Assembly (NCBI GenBank): GCA_031555175.1
Contig: JAVBUP010000069.1
Location: 1-20,867, forward strand
Reading direction: 5' to 3'
Length of the DNA stretch: 20,867 nucleotides
Origin: JAVBUP01 sp031555175
GTDB taxonomy: Bacteria; Bacillota_I; Bacilli_A; Erysipelotrichales; Coprobacillaceae
The translations under genes and the position numbers were made by a program. Below, in pieces: positions 6,762 through 14,332 of the stretch (position 1 is its first letter; each line of letters starts with the position of its first letter). The notes under the pieces were generated by a model. The model did not search any database and was not told the origin of the DNA. It saw only the letters and a list, made by a program, of their open reading frames with translations.

Positions 6762-6788
6762 AAAAAAAAATGATATCAATGATATCAT
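6762..6788 (-). terminator. Palindromic AT-rich terminator between the YqgX-like gene and comGA
   Basis: ATGATATCA and TGATATCAT flank a single central base (6770-6788), a perfect 19-base palindrome. It is followed on the minus strand by nine T in all (complement of 6762-6770). Its position, 15 bases after the stop codon of the upstream gene, suits an intrinsic terminator, although the stem has few GC pairs and a tight loop. An operator for the comG operon is the alternative. Confidence 0.55.
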
Positions 6789-6803
6789 AATTCATCAAAA
6801 ACA

Positions 6804-7412
6804 TTATCTTAAAAATGGGTTATGCAACAGTTCATACTCAACAGTACTTTTCTCATCGTGACCAGGAAGGATAACAAAATCTTTTGGAAGGTCCTTGAGT
6901 TTAATAATTGTCTTTCTTGTGTCGCTAATACTAGAATATGGCAAATCATATCTGCCAATTGACCCTTTAAATAATACATCTCCTGTAAATATGGTCTGCA
7001 TGCTTGGAATTATTATGATAGTAGACCCAGGAGTATGCCCTGGCATATGCATAAATGAAATCTCCAAACTCCCGAATTTCAATTCTGTCGGAATGTTAGA
7101 AATTTTTGCCATAATTTTAATATATGGCACTCCCATAGTATCAGCTATTTTCTTATCATTGATTAAAATCATATCTTCATTGTTCATATAGATAGGACAC
7201 TTATAAATATTATATAAATAATCAATTGCTGCGACATGGTCAAAATGACCATGTGTTATTAAAACTGCCTCAGGATTTAGTTGATGCTCAACTAGAAATT
7301 TATTAATCTTTTTTCCATTATCACCTGGATCAACTATAATTGCTTTATTGGTTTCATAGATAATAATATAACAATTGCATTGAAATGCTCCAACTTTAAT
7401 AGTGTGTATCAT
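6804..7412 (-). CDS. yqgX: Metallo-beta-lactamase-fold hydrolase, YqgX-like
   Basis: A 202-residue glyoxalase II-like hydrolase. All metal ligands of the fold are present: His54, His56, Asp58 and His59 in THGHFDH, His125 in MPGHTPGS, Asp145 in FTGDVLF, and His185 in LPGHDEKST. This short form lacks the glutathione-binding helical domain of true glyoxalase II, so the substrate is unknown; family members are thioesterases or hydrolases of small metabolites. GAGGGG precedes the ATG. In Bacillus yqgX is also a close neighbour of comG. The gene follows the L33 terminator by about 24 bases, so it may depend on read-through from rpmG. Confidence 0.88.
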   Translation of the reverse strand: MIHTIKVGAFQCNCYIIIYETNKAIIVDPGDNGKKINKFLVEHQLNPEAVLITHGHFDHVAAIDYLYNIYKCPIYMNNEDMILINDKKIADTMGVPYIKIMAKISNIPTELKFGSLEISFMHMPGHTPGSTIIIIPSMQTIFTGDVLFKGSIGRYDLPYSSISDTRKTIIKLKDLPKDFVILPGHDEKSTVEYELLHNPFLR

Positions 7413-7435
7413 ATTTATATACCCCTCTTATTAAT

Positions 7436-7454
7436 AAAAAAAAGCCATAGGCTT
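7436..7454 (-). terminator. Intrinsic terminator of rpmG
   Basis: On the minus strand AAGCC, loop TAT and GGCTT form a short stem followed by a T run (complement of 7436-7443). The stem starts in the rpmG stop codon. The short stem suggests partial read-through into the hydrolase gene, whose ATG is only 24 bases further on. Confidence 0.75.
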
Positions 7455-7602
7455 ATTTTTTTTCTTTATGAATAGTTTTTTTATTGCATCTTGGGCAGAA
7501 TTTACTATATTCAACTCTATCAGGATGTAATCTTTTGTTCTTAGTATTGATATAATTTTCTTCTCCACATACAGTACATTTTAAAGTAATATTATCTCTC
7601 AT
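7453..7602 (-). CDS. rpmG: 50S ribosomal protein L33
   Basis: A 49-residue ribosomal protein L33, of the usual length. It begins MRDNITLKCTVCGEENYI and ends in a lysine-rich tail (NKKTIHKEKK). Four cysteines in two CxxC pairs (Cys9, Cys12, Cys36, Cys39) make it the zinc-binding (C+) form; zinc-free paralogues in some Bacilli lack them. GGAGGTG lies seven bases before the ATG, and an extended -10 promoter is about 35 bases upstream. It lies 81 bases after the PBP gene and has its own terminator. Confidence 0.96.
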   Translation of the reverse strand: MRDNITLKCTVCGEENYINTKNKRLHPDRVEYSKFCPRCNKKTIHKEKK

Positions 7603-7636
7603 ATTCACACCTCCATGCTAAAAACTTACATTTGAT

Positions 7637-7645
7637 ATAATAACA
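7637..7645 (-). promoter_or_regulatory. Extended -10 promoter of rpmG
   Basis: The minus strand reads TGTTATTAT (TG, one base, then TATTAT), an extended -10 box, with transcription starting about 28 bases before the L33 ATG. No good -35 is seen, which is tolerated by extended -10 promoters. Confidence 0.5.
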
Positions 7646-7683
7646 TATTCTTTTATAAAATACTAGTTTTTTTTAACATTTGC

Positions 7684-9750
7684 CTACTTATCAACACCAT
7701 ATTTATTAAAATACGCATCCATAATTTCTCCAGCTACAGCATAACATGGGTTGCTTCCTTTTAAAACACTAGGCACAATGCATGAAATAGCTACTTTTGG
7801 TTTACTATATGGAGCAAAAGCGACAAATGAATAGTTTGGATAATCTACACCATTTATATAAATATCTGCAGTTCCAGATTTCCCAGCAACTTCATATGGT
7901 TTACCAGCTAAAACGGTCGCTAAACCTTGTGTAACATTTAAGCGGAATCCTAGTCTTGCTCTTTCAATACCAGTTTGATATTGACTGACATTATCAAGTA
8001 TTTCAATAGGGTTTTCATATACCGTTATTTTTTCATCATTTTCCACAGTGAAGGCCTCTGTTACTAAACGTGGTTTAACTCTGTTCCCACCATTTGCTAA
8101 AGTAGCAGCATACTGCGCAACTTGAATAGGAGTGTACGTATCGTAAACGCCAATAGCCGCATCTAGTAATAACCCACCTTGTCTATCCTCGCCACGATAG
8201 CCAAGTTCTTCATAAGGAACATCAATTCCAGTCTTAACACCTAGTCCTAACTCACCAAATGATTCTCGTAGCTTATCAAAAGCGATTGGATTGATATTTA
8301 GTGCCTCATTAGGGATATATTTTCCCCCACCAAGGCGAATTGCAATATTGAACATATAAACATTGGAAGACTTATACAACGCTTGTAAATCATTTATTGG
8401 CCCAAAATTGTTCCAAGACTTTTTCATTGGAGTATCTTTAATATACATAGGGGCATCATTAATTATTTCTCCTGGAGTAATTACATCATATTTGAATCCA
8501 GTATAGATAGTTGCACCTTTTGCTGCTGAACCAATGGTAAACGCAGACAAATAATTTCCTGCTGCATAATCATAAGTTTCACCATTGTTGTAACCAAGCC
8601 CGCTCATCACAATGACTTCGCCTGTATTTACATCCATCATTGTAAAAAATATTCCACTCAATTCACTATTTCCAGCACTTTTACCTAAATTCTTAATAGT
8701 TCTATCTAAAACATTATTTGCTAGTTGTTGTAATTCTATGTCAATAGACAGCTGCAAATTATTGCCTTTCTCTCCAGTTGTTATTGAATTGAAATATGGG
8801 CTACCATTCTCATCATATTTAATCTCATATGTTGATTTTGTTCCACTCAGTAAACTTTGATATTGCTGTTCTAGTCCTGAAATACCTACCCTATCATTTG
8901 CACTATAACCTAAAGCAGCATAATAATCATATAATTCTTGTGGAATACCTTGCTGTTTAGTAGATATATTACCTAGCACTTGCTTAAAAGTAGAGTTATA
9001 GCTATACTCTCTATCCCAATCATCAATTAACATAATTCCGTTTAGTATACTATTATTTTCTGCTACAAAGCTAGCATCTTCTTCAGAAATATTTTGCAAA
9101 ATTATTTTCCCAACTGTTTTTGTCGCTTGTAGCATTTGATAATATATATAGTATTGACGGCATTCATCCCTTGTCAATCTAGCAATGTCTTCAGCTGTTA
9201 TTCTTTCAATCTTTAACTTGTATATATCATCCTTGCTCAGTTCATTATTACTAAGTTTTTGCTTTTCATCATCTGTAATTTTTTTATTAGCATCATCAGA
9301 ATATGCCTTAATAAAATAGTCTTTCTTCTCCCTATCGGTGATGATACTATCATCAAACGAAACGTTATTTGCTAATATTTTGGCAGTTAATAATTTTTGA
9401 TCATCGTCAGTTTTAAGTGGTGGTGAGTAATATAAAGCAATTACATTTTTTGTTGAGGCCAACACTATGCCATTTCTATCATATATCGCACCGCGCGGAA
9501 CATTCAATGTATGATAATTTACACTATATGTCTGAAGCTTTACTTCCAACTCATTATGTCGACTAATTTGAATATAAAATAATCGTGCCGATAGAACAGA
9601 GATAAGAATTATAGAACATGCCAAAACAACAATAATTCTTCTTGATAAGAGATTATCCTGCTTATTTTTCTCTCTTCTTCTCTCTTCATGAAAACCCTCA
9701 AAATGCACAAAATTCCTATCTTGATTTTTCCTAATTAAACGTTTAAACAT
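7684..9750 (-). CDS. pbpA: Class B penicillin-binding protein (PBP2/PbpA type transpeptidase)
   Basis: A 688-residue membrane-anchored D,D-transpeptidase that cross-links peptidoglycan, probably in cell elongation. Order: a basic cytoplasmic N-terminus, one membrane anchor (about 38-60), a dimerisation/pedestal domain starting with NVPRGAIYDRNG (83-94), and a C-terminal transpeptidase domain. Active-site motifs are intact: SAAK (Ser408, Lys411), SSN (461-463) and KSG (624-626). Between about 130 and 235 there is a charged, helical insertion, as in PBP2-type proteins of several Bacilli. Start: the ATG at 9750 has GGTGA ahead of it, and a strong promoter would start transcription near 9766. A longer frame to 9828 runs through that promoter and is rejected. 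In Bacillus pbpA lies in the same region between ispG and rpmG. Confidence 0.93.
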   Translation of the reverse strand: MFKRLIRKNQDRNFVHFEGFHEERRREKNKQDNLLSRRIIVVLACSIILISVLSARLFYIQISRHNELEVKLQTYSVNYHTLNVPRGAIYDRNGIVLASTKNVIALYYSPPLKTDDDQKLLTAKILANNVSFDDSIITDREKKDYFIKAYSDDANKKITDDEKQKLSNNELSKDDIYKLKIERITAEDIARLTRDECRQYYIYYQMLQATKTVGKIILQNISEEDASFVAENNSILNGIMLIDDWDREYSYNSTFKQVLGNISTKQQGIPQELYDYYAALGYSANDRVGISGLEQQYQSLLSGTKSTYEIKYDENGSPYFNSITTGEKGNNLQLSIDIELQQLANNVLDRTIKNLGKSAGNSELSGIFFTMMDVNTGEVIVMSGLGYNNGETYDYAAGNYLSAFTIGSAAKGATIYTGFKYDVITPGEIINDAPMYIKDTPMKKSWNNFGPINDLQALYKSSNVYMFNIAIRLGGGKYIPNEALNINPIAFDKLRESFGELGLGVKTGIDVPYEELGYRGEDRQGGLLLDAAIGVYDTYTPIQVAQYAATLANGGNRVKPRLVTEAFTVENDEKITVYENPIEILDNVSQYQTGIERARLGFRLNVTQGLATVLAGKPYEVAGKSGTADIYINGVDYPNYSFVAFAPYSKPKVAISCIVPSVLKGSNPCYAVAGEIMDAYFNKYGVDK

Positions 9751-9772
9751 AATTTCACCACGCTTCTTTTTC

Positions 9773-9801
9773 ATTATAATATATTGGAACAACAATGTAA
9801 A
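9773..9801 (-). promoter_or_regulatory. Sigma-A promoter of the PBP gene
   Basis: TTTACA (complement of 9796-9801), exactly 17 bases, then TATAAT (complement of 9773-9778). Predicted transcription starts about 16 bases before the ATG at 9750, which fixes the PBP start. It is back to back with the ispG promoter. Confidence 0.85.
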
Positions 9802-9841
9802 TTGAAAACCAAACTTCATTAAAGACAAAACTAAATCAAGG

Positions 9842-9850
9842 TGGTATAAT
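9842..9850 (+). promoter_or_regulatory. Extended -10 promoter of ispG
   Basis: TGGTATAAT is a perfect extended -10, 18 bases before the ispG ATG. The -35 candidate AAGACA (9822-9827) at 17-base spacing is weak. It is divergent from the PBP promoter in a 118-base intergenic region. Confidence 0.75.
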
Positions 9851-9868
9851 TGTTCATGAGGTGATTTT

Positions 9869-10930
9869 ATGCACAGAAATCAAACAAGAAGAATTATGGT
9901 CGGTAATGTATCTATTGGTGGCGAAGATAAGGTAATTATTCAATCTATGACAACAACAAAAACAAAAGATGTTGAAAATACTGTCAAACAGATTAAAGAA
10001 TTAGCGACTGCAGGATGTGAATTAGTTCGAATGGCTTGCTTCGACATGGAAGATGCATTAGCAATTAAGGAAATAAAGCAACAAACAACTATTCCGCTTG
10101 TTGCTGATATTCATTTTGATTATAAATTGGCTTTACAGGCTATTGATAGTGGTATCGATAAAATCAGAATTAATCCTGGAAATATTGGGAATATTGACAA
10201 AGTTGCAGAAGTAGTTCAGGCATGTAAAGAGCACAATGTACCTATTCGTATAGGTGTTAATGCTGGGTCGTTAGAACCAGATATACTGAAAGAATATGGC
10301 TATCCAACTGCAAAGGCTATGGTTGCAAGTGCAAAGAAACACGTAAAAATATTAGAAGATTTGGATTTTTACGATATTTGCATTTCATTGAAAGCATCAA
10401 ATATGCAATTGACTATCGAAGCATATGAAGAAGCTTCAAAAGAATTTGACTATCCTCTACATATTGGTATCACTGAAGCTGGAACAAAATTCTCAGGTAC
10501 TATCAAATCAAGTGCTGGATTAGGAATACTTTTAAATAAAGGCATTGGAAATACTATAAGAGTTTCATTAAGCGATAATCCTGTTGAAGAAGTCAAAGTA
10601 TGTAAAGAACTACTTAAGAATTTTGGGCTTGTGAAAAATATGCCCACACTTATATCTTGCCCAACTTGTGGGAGAATTCAATATAATTTAATTCCAGTTG
10701 CGAAAGAAATTGAAGAATTTTTAGAAACCATTCACTCCGAGATTACAGTTGCAATTATGGGTTGTGCGGTTAATGGGCCAGGTGAAGCAAAACACGCTGA
10801 TATTGGTATAGCTGGTGGCGTTGGAGAAGGCCTTTTGATAAAAAAAGGCGAGATAATTGGTAAAGTTCCTCAAGATCAACTTGTTGAGCGTTTAAAACAT
10901 GAAATTATATTATTGACTAATCATAAATAA
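9869..10930 (+). CDS. ispG: 4-hydroxy-3-methylbut-2-enyl diphosphate synthase
   Basis: A 353-residue IspG (GcpE). It reductively opens methylerythritol cyclodiphosphate to give HMBPP, the penultimate step of the MEP isoprenoid pathway. It has an N-terminal TIM barrel (about 1-255) and a C-terminal iron-sulfur domain. Cys264 and Cys267 (SCPTCGR), Cys299 (MGCAVNGPGEA) and Glu306 are the known ligands of the 4Fe-4S cluster, at the positions expected from the E. coli enzyme. GAGGTGA lies a few bases before the ATG, an extended -10 promoter precedes it and a terminator follows, so it is a single-gene unit. The last enzyme of the pathway, ispH, is about 3.4 kb downstream on the same strand. Confidence 0.97.
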   Translation: MHRNQTRRIMVGNVSIGGEDKVIIQSMTTTKTKDVENTVKQIKELATAGCELVRMACFDMEDALAIKEIKQQTTIPLVADIHFDYKLALQAIDSGIDKIRINPGNIGNIDKVAEVVQACKEHNVPIRIGVNAGSLEPDILKEYGYPTAKAMVASAKKHVKILEDLDFYDICISLKASNMQLTIEAYEEASKEFDYPLHIGITEAGTKFSGTIKSSAGLGILLNKGIGNTIRVSLSDNPVEEVKVCKELLKNFGLVKNMPTLISCPTCGRIQYNLIPVAKEIEEFLETIHSEITVAIMGCAVNGPGEAKHADIGIAGGVGEGLLIKKGEIIGKVPQDQLVERLKHEIILLTNHK

Positions 10931-10972
10931 ACAATAGTTGCTTTTTCATAATTATTTGTCTTGTAATAGATG

Positions 10973-10999
10973 AGCTCATTTTAGTTAATGAGCTTTTTT
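10973..10999 (+). terminator. Intrinsic terminator after ispG
   Basis: AGCTCATT (10973-10980), a six-base loop and AATGAGCT (10987-10994) form an eight-pair stem followed by TTTTT. It ends the ispG transcript 42 bases after the stop codon. Confidence 0.85.
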
Positions 11000-11102
11000 A
11001 GTTATTATATAGTTTTAGTATATGGAAAAGGCATTATTTAGGAAATAAACAATGTGTTCTAATGCATAATAATCATCATATACATATGTGAGGAGGTATT
11101 TT

Positions 11103-11363
11103 ATGCTACAATCATTAATTCTAAATAATTATATCAATGGTTTATCAGTGCAAAAGGTCATTCTTATATGTGAACTCTTACAAATAAATATGACCGAGCA
11201 GGAAATCAATATCGTATTACCAATTCTAAAACAATACGGAAACAGACTAATCGATGATGAATATCGTCGTCAATTCATACGTAAAATAGCAAAAAATACA
11301 TCGGATGAGACAGCCTCAAAGCTCGATGTATTATTTAATAAACTTATGGTAATTCTTTTATAA
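11103..11363 (+). CDS. YqfT-like small protein (DUF2624)
   Basis: An 86-residue, mostly helical, soluble protein. Its pattern resembles Bacillus YqfT (DUF2624): a N-terminal helix, then LLQINMTEQEINIVLPILK, a conserved acidic LIDDEYRRQFIRKIAKNTS and a final helix with TASKLDVLFNKL. The function of the family is unknown. The neighbourhood supports the call, since in Bacillus yqfT is next to nfo, cshB, yqfQ and ispH, all present here. AGGAGGT lies five bases before the ATG at 11103; a GTG at 11088 is itself part of that ribosome-site region and is rejected. Unlike in Bacillus, the gene runs against nfo, and the two share their last 20 bases. Confidence 0.65.
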   Translation: MLQSLILNNYINGLSVQKVILICELLQINMTEQEINIVLPILKQYGNRLIDDEYRRQFIRKIAKNTSDETASKLDVLFNKLMVILL

Positions 11364-12219
11364 AATCATTGAATTTTCTATTTCTTAACATTTCTATTTC
11401 ATATTTGTAAGGAGCAATATCTTTTATATAAGGTGTTTCCAGTATTTTAGGAACATCTTTTAATTTCTCATTAAAAACAATTTTGCACAATGATTCAAAA
11501 CCAATGTGGCCATAACCAAGATTCTCATGCCTATCTTTTCGAGCGCCACATATATTCTTAGAGTCATTAATATGAATTGCTTTAATTTTGTCTAAGCCCA
11601 TTAACTCATCTATTTTGCTTAAAATATCCTCAAAATTATTAATAATATCAAAACCACTATCGTGTAAGTGACATGTATCCAAGCAAATACCTAATTTACT
11701 ATTAAGATATACGCCATCAATAATACTTGCAATTTGTTCAATATTATAACCAACTTCAGAACCCTTGCCAGCCATTGTTTCTAATGCAATAACTATGTCA
11801 TCATCTTCTCTTAAAACCATATTTAGGCCTTTGATAATTGATTTAATGCCGGTATCTTCTCCCGCGTTAACATGACTACCAGGATGTAACACTAAAATCT
11901 TAGCTCCGATAGCCTCAACACGATCAATTTCTTTTCTTAAAAATTCTACCGCCAGTTCAAAAGTATCTTCTTTGATAGTATTAGCTAAATTAATTATGTA
12001 TGGTGCATGAACAACTATATCATTTATATCGATATTATTATCAAGCATCATTTTTTTAGCTTCCTCAATATTGAGCTCAGAAATTGGTTTCCTAAACGTA
12101 TTTTGTGGTGCTCCAGTATAGAACATAAAAGTATTTGCGCCATAACTTACTGCCTCTTTAACACTAGTAACTAGTCCTTCAGGACCAGACATAGACACAT
12201 GACTACCAATCTTCAACAT
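11344..12219 (-). CDS. nfo: Endonuclease IV (AP endonuclease)
   Basis: A 291-residue Nfo. It cuts DNA 5' of abasic sites and other damaged 3' ends during base excision repair, using three zinc ions in a TIM barrel. Family signatures along the protein are GSHVSMSGPEG near the start, VVHAPYIINLAN (about 68-79), ILVLHPGSHV (about 108-117), ETMAGKGSEVGY, GICLDTCHLHDSG and HINDSKNICGARKDRHENLGYGHIG, which carry the metal-binding His, Asp and Glu residues. AGGTGA precedes the ATG. It starts eight bases after cshB and is surely co-transcribed with it. Its last 20 bases overlap the end of the convergent YqfT-like gene. In Bacillus endonuclease IV is made for the forespore; nothing here shows the timing. 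Confidence 0.96.
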   Translation of the reverse strand: MLKIGSHVSMSGPEGLVTSVKEAVSYGANTFMFYTGAPQNTFRKPISELNIEEAKKMMLDNNIDINDIVVHAPYIINLANTIKEDTFELAVEFLRKEIDRVEAIGAKILVLHPGSHVNAGEDTGIKSIIKGLNMVLREDDDIVIALETMAGKGSEVGYNIEQIASIIDGVYLNSKLGICLDTCHLHDSGFDIINNFEDILSKIDELMGLDKIKAIHINDSKNICGARKDRHENLGYGHIGFESLCKIVFNEKLKDVPKILETPYIKDIAPYKYEIEMLRNRKFNDFIKELP

Positions 12220-12227
12220 TTAATCAC

Positions 12228-13592
12228 CTACTTTGTCGATTTATCTTCGCGTTGTTTTTCTTTAGCGCGCTCTTTTTGACGCTTACGAATATCCTTTTGG
12301 ATAGTCGCACGTTTTTCTTTGCGAACCAACTCGTTAATTTCCCACTGTCTTTTCTTTTTATAACCAGGTTTAACTTTAGTTGGTTTTTTAATTATCTTAC
12401 TAATTTTAACTTCAATATCACTTTGCTTCTTTACTCTTTTTTCTCTTCTATCCCTAGCAGTTACTTCTTTCCATTCTTCGCCTCTAAATTCAAATGTTTC
12501 AAAAGTTATACCCTTTTTCTCCAATAATTTAATGCTTTCTTGATCACTTGTATCATATAAGCTATAGCAAGTCCCAGTATATTTACCACGCCCACCTCTT
12601 CCAGAACGATGAATATAATAATCTAACTCGTCTGGGAAATCCATACTAATCACATGGCTAGCACCATCGATATCAATACCACGAGCTGCAATATCAGTAG
12701 CAACAATATATTGATATTCATTATCTTTAATTCTACGCATCATTTGACGACGTTCTCTTGGTTCCAAATCACCATGAATTTCACCAATTTTGAAACCCTT
12801 ATTTCTTAATTCTTTACTAATACTCATCGCATCCTTGCGTGTATTAGTAAATATTAGACATATATAAGGATCAATACCTTTCATGATATTCTCTAATACT
12901 ATCATTCGTTCTTTATGTCTAGTTGGAACTAAAATATGTTTGATATTATCAACACTAGGCTTATTTTCATCAATCTCGATAATTTTAGGATTTTTCATAT
13001 ATTTCTTTAGAAAAGGCCTTAAACTGACTGGAATAGTTGCACTAAAAACCATCATTTGTAGTGTTTCCTTCATTTGTCCAATAACGGCATCAATGTCTTC
13101 CAAATAACCAAACTCTAATGTCATATCAGCCTCATCAATAACAAAAATATCAGCAGTAGTTATTTTTAATGCTAACTCATCCAAAGCTAAGTCTTTAATT
13201 CTACCAGGCGTTCCAATAACAATATGTGGTTGGACACTTAGTTTATCAATAGCCTTTTGCTTATCACTACCGCCAATAACTAGTGAATATGTTATGTCTG
13301 GGTTAGATTTCTGCAAGAATTTTGCATGATCTGCAATTTGCGCAGCAAGTTCTCTAGTTGGCGCCGTTATTACTGCTTGAACTTGTTCTAAACTTGGATC
13401 AATTAAGTCAAATATTGGTAATAAAAAAGCGTGAGTTTTACCAGTACCAGTTTGCGATATACCAATAATATCTTTTCTTTTATATACTATAGGAATTACT
13501 GCAGCTTGAACTGGAGTTGGTTCCTTAAATTTCAATTCCTCTATGGCTTCATTCAAAAAAGACTGAAAGTTAAAATCTTTAAATTGTTTCAT
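12228..13592 (-). CDS. cshB: DEAD-box RNA helicase CshB
   Basis: A 454-residue ATP-dependent RNA helicase, probably involved in cold adaptation and RNA or ribosome remodelling. Motifs in order: Q motif (EPTPVQ, 24-29), motif I SQTGTGKT (46-53), PTRELA (78-83), TPGR (128-131), DEAD (153-156), SAT (184-186), ATDIAARGIDI and HRSGRGGR (328-335). After residue 375 comes a lysine- and arginine-rich tail of about 80 residues with no fold I can name, probably an RNA-binding arm, as in CshB. The order cshB then nfo, next to yqfQ and ispH, is that of Bacillus yqfR-yqfS, which supports CshB over CshA. AAGGA lies ahead of the ATG, and TATAAT at 13622-13627 is the likely -10. Confidence 0.93.
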   Translation of the reverse strand: MKQFKDFNFQSFLNEAIEELKFKEPTPVQAAVIPIVYKRKDIIGISQTGTGKTHAFLLPIFDLIDPSLEQVQAVITAPTRELAAQIADHAKFLQKSNPDITYSLVIGGSDKQKAIDKLSVQPHIVIGTPGRIKDLALDELALKITTADIFVIDEADMTLEFGYLEDIDAVIGQMKETLQMMVFSATIPVSLRPFLKKYMKNPKIIEIDENKPSVDNIKHILVPTRHKERMIVLENIMKGIDPYICLIFTNTRKDAMSISKELRNKGFKIGEIHGDLEPRERRQMMRRIKDNEYQYIVATDIAARGIDIDGASHVISMDFPDELDYYIHRSGRGGRGKYTGTCYSLYDTSDQESIKLLEKKGITFETFEFRGEEWKEVTARDRREKRVKKQSDIEVKISKIIKKPTKVKPGYKKKRQWEINELVRKEKRATIQKDIRKRQKERAKEKQREDKSTK

Positions 13593-13621
13593 AATTACAC
13601 ATCCTTCATTAATACTAATCT

Positions 13622-13627
13622 ATTATA
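13622..13627 (-). promoter_or_regulatory. Likely -10 box of the cshB-nfo operon
   Basis: TATAAT on the minus strand about 30 bases before the cshB ATG. The -35 region is weak (TGTGAA at 17-base spacing). It is divergent from the yqfQ promoter. Confidence 0.5.
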
Positions 13628-13661
13628 CACGAAAAAACATTATTTTCACAGTTTAAAATCA

Positions 13662-13690
13662 TTAACATCTAGAATAGTCATTCATATACT
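13662..13690 (+). promoter_or_regulatory. Sigma-A promoter of yqfQ
   Basis: TTAACA (13662-13667), exactly 17 bases, then TATACT (13685-13690). Transcription should start near 13697, about 12 bases before the yqfQ ATG, which leaves room only for the ribosome site. Confidence 0.75.
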
Positions 13691-13708
13691 ATGATAGGAG
13701 GTGTACCT

Positions 13709-14275
13709 ATGTATCCTGAATACAATCAATATTACTATCGTAACAATGTCCCAAATATGCCTTATCAACATTATCCAAACTATAATCAAAACTCATCATA
13801 TCCAGCACTGACTAACTTTAACCAATCATACAATATGAGAAATTCTATTCCAAGCCAAAGTTTTCCAAATTATGGCTTCGCCACTAGAACTGCTTATCCA
13901 ATAGCTGGAGGATCTACCCCGTTTGCTATGGGGGCAAATTCATTTGGGCAAATGCCCAGTGCTACAGGCGGGATTTTATCTAGAATCCCATTTTTAAGAG
14001 GTGTTGGAACAGGCGGGATGAATCTTCAATCAATTCTTTCTACTGGCCAAAAAACTATTAATACAGCTAATCAAATTTTGCCAGTAATTAACCAAGTAAG
14101 ACCACTATACCATAATGTTAGAACAATGTTTAATGTTGCTAAAGCTGTCAAATCTACTGATTTTGATGATGATTTCGTAGATGAGATTGATGATAGTGAA
14201 ATAATTATTGAACCAACATTCAAATCAGTTGAAACAGAACCAACACTTAGAAGAAACCCAACATTATTTAAGTAA
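13709..14275 (+). CDS. yqfQ: YqfQ/VrrA-family protein
   Basis: A 188-residue protein of the VrrA/YqfQ family, function unknown. The N-terminal third is low complexity, rich in Tyr, Asn, Gln and Pro (MYPEYNQYYYRNN). The middle is Gly-, Ser- and Met-rich. The conserved part is at about 88-150: GILSRIPFLRG, NLQSILSTGQKTINTANQ and a helix with LPVINQVRPLYHNVRTMF, the pattern seen in Bacillus YqfQ. The C-terminal tail is acidic (DFDDDFVDEIDDSE). No signal peptide or membrane segment is seen. AGGAGGTG precedes the ATG at 13709; the frame is open for six more codons, but that upstream ATG lies before the ribosome site. Between cshB and ispH it holds exactly its Bacillus position. The B. anthracis homologue carries a variable repeat (vrrA) in this low-complexity region. 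Confidence 0.8.
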   Translation: MYPEYNQYYYRNNVPNMPYQHYPNYNQNSSYPALTNFNQSYNMRNSIPSQSFPNYGFATRTAYPIAGGSTPFAMGANSFGQMPSATGGILSRIPFLRGVGTGGMNLQSILSTGQKTINTANQILPVINQVRPLYHNVRTMFNVAKAVKSTDFDDDFVDEIDDSEIIIEPTFKSVETEPTLRRNPTLFK

Positions 14276-14276
14276 T

Positions 14277-14303
14277 AAGCATTGAAAAATGCTTTTTTTT
14301 TTT
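14277..14303 (+). terminator. Intrinsic terminator after yqfQ
   Basis: AAGCATT (14277-14283), a GAAA loop and AATGCTT (14288-14294) form a seven-pair stem, followed by about ten T. It is immediately after the yqfQ stop and isolates yqfQ from ispH. Confidence 0.92.
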
Positions 14304-14308
14304 ATAAA

Positions 14309-14317
14309 TGTTATAAT
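14309..14317 (+). promoter_or_regulatory. Extended -10 promoter of ispH
   Basis: TGTTATAAT (TG, one base, TATAAT) lies 15 bases before the ispH ATG and right after the yqfQ terminator. The T-tract occupies the -35 area, so recognition would rely on the extended -10. Confidence 0.7.
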
Positions 14318-14332
14318 ATCAATGGTGATGTT

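Noticed and set aside
6895..7191. Plus-strand frame of 98 codons opposite the YqgX-like gene
   Set aside because: It is fully antisense to a gene with all catalytic motifs, and has no ribosome site.
9751..9828. Longer N-terminus for the penicillin-binding protein
   Set aside because: It would be translated through the -35 and -10 of a near-perfect promoter, and GGTGA supports the ATG at 9750.
10931..11102. Possible RNA gene in the gap between ispG and the YqfT-like gene
   Set aside because: Apart from the ispG terminator I see no cloverleaf, conserved RNA core or strong promoter; the rest is plain AT-rich sequence.
12252..12527. Plus-strand frame of 91 codons opposite cshB
   Set aside because: Its Phe- and Leu-rich product is the complement of the lysine-rich helicase tail. 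It has no ribosome site or promoter.
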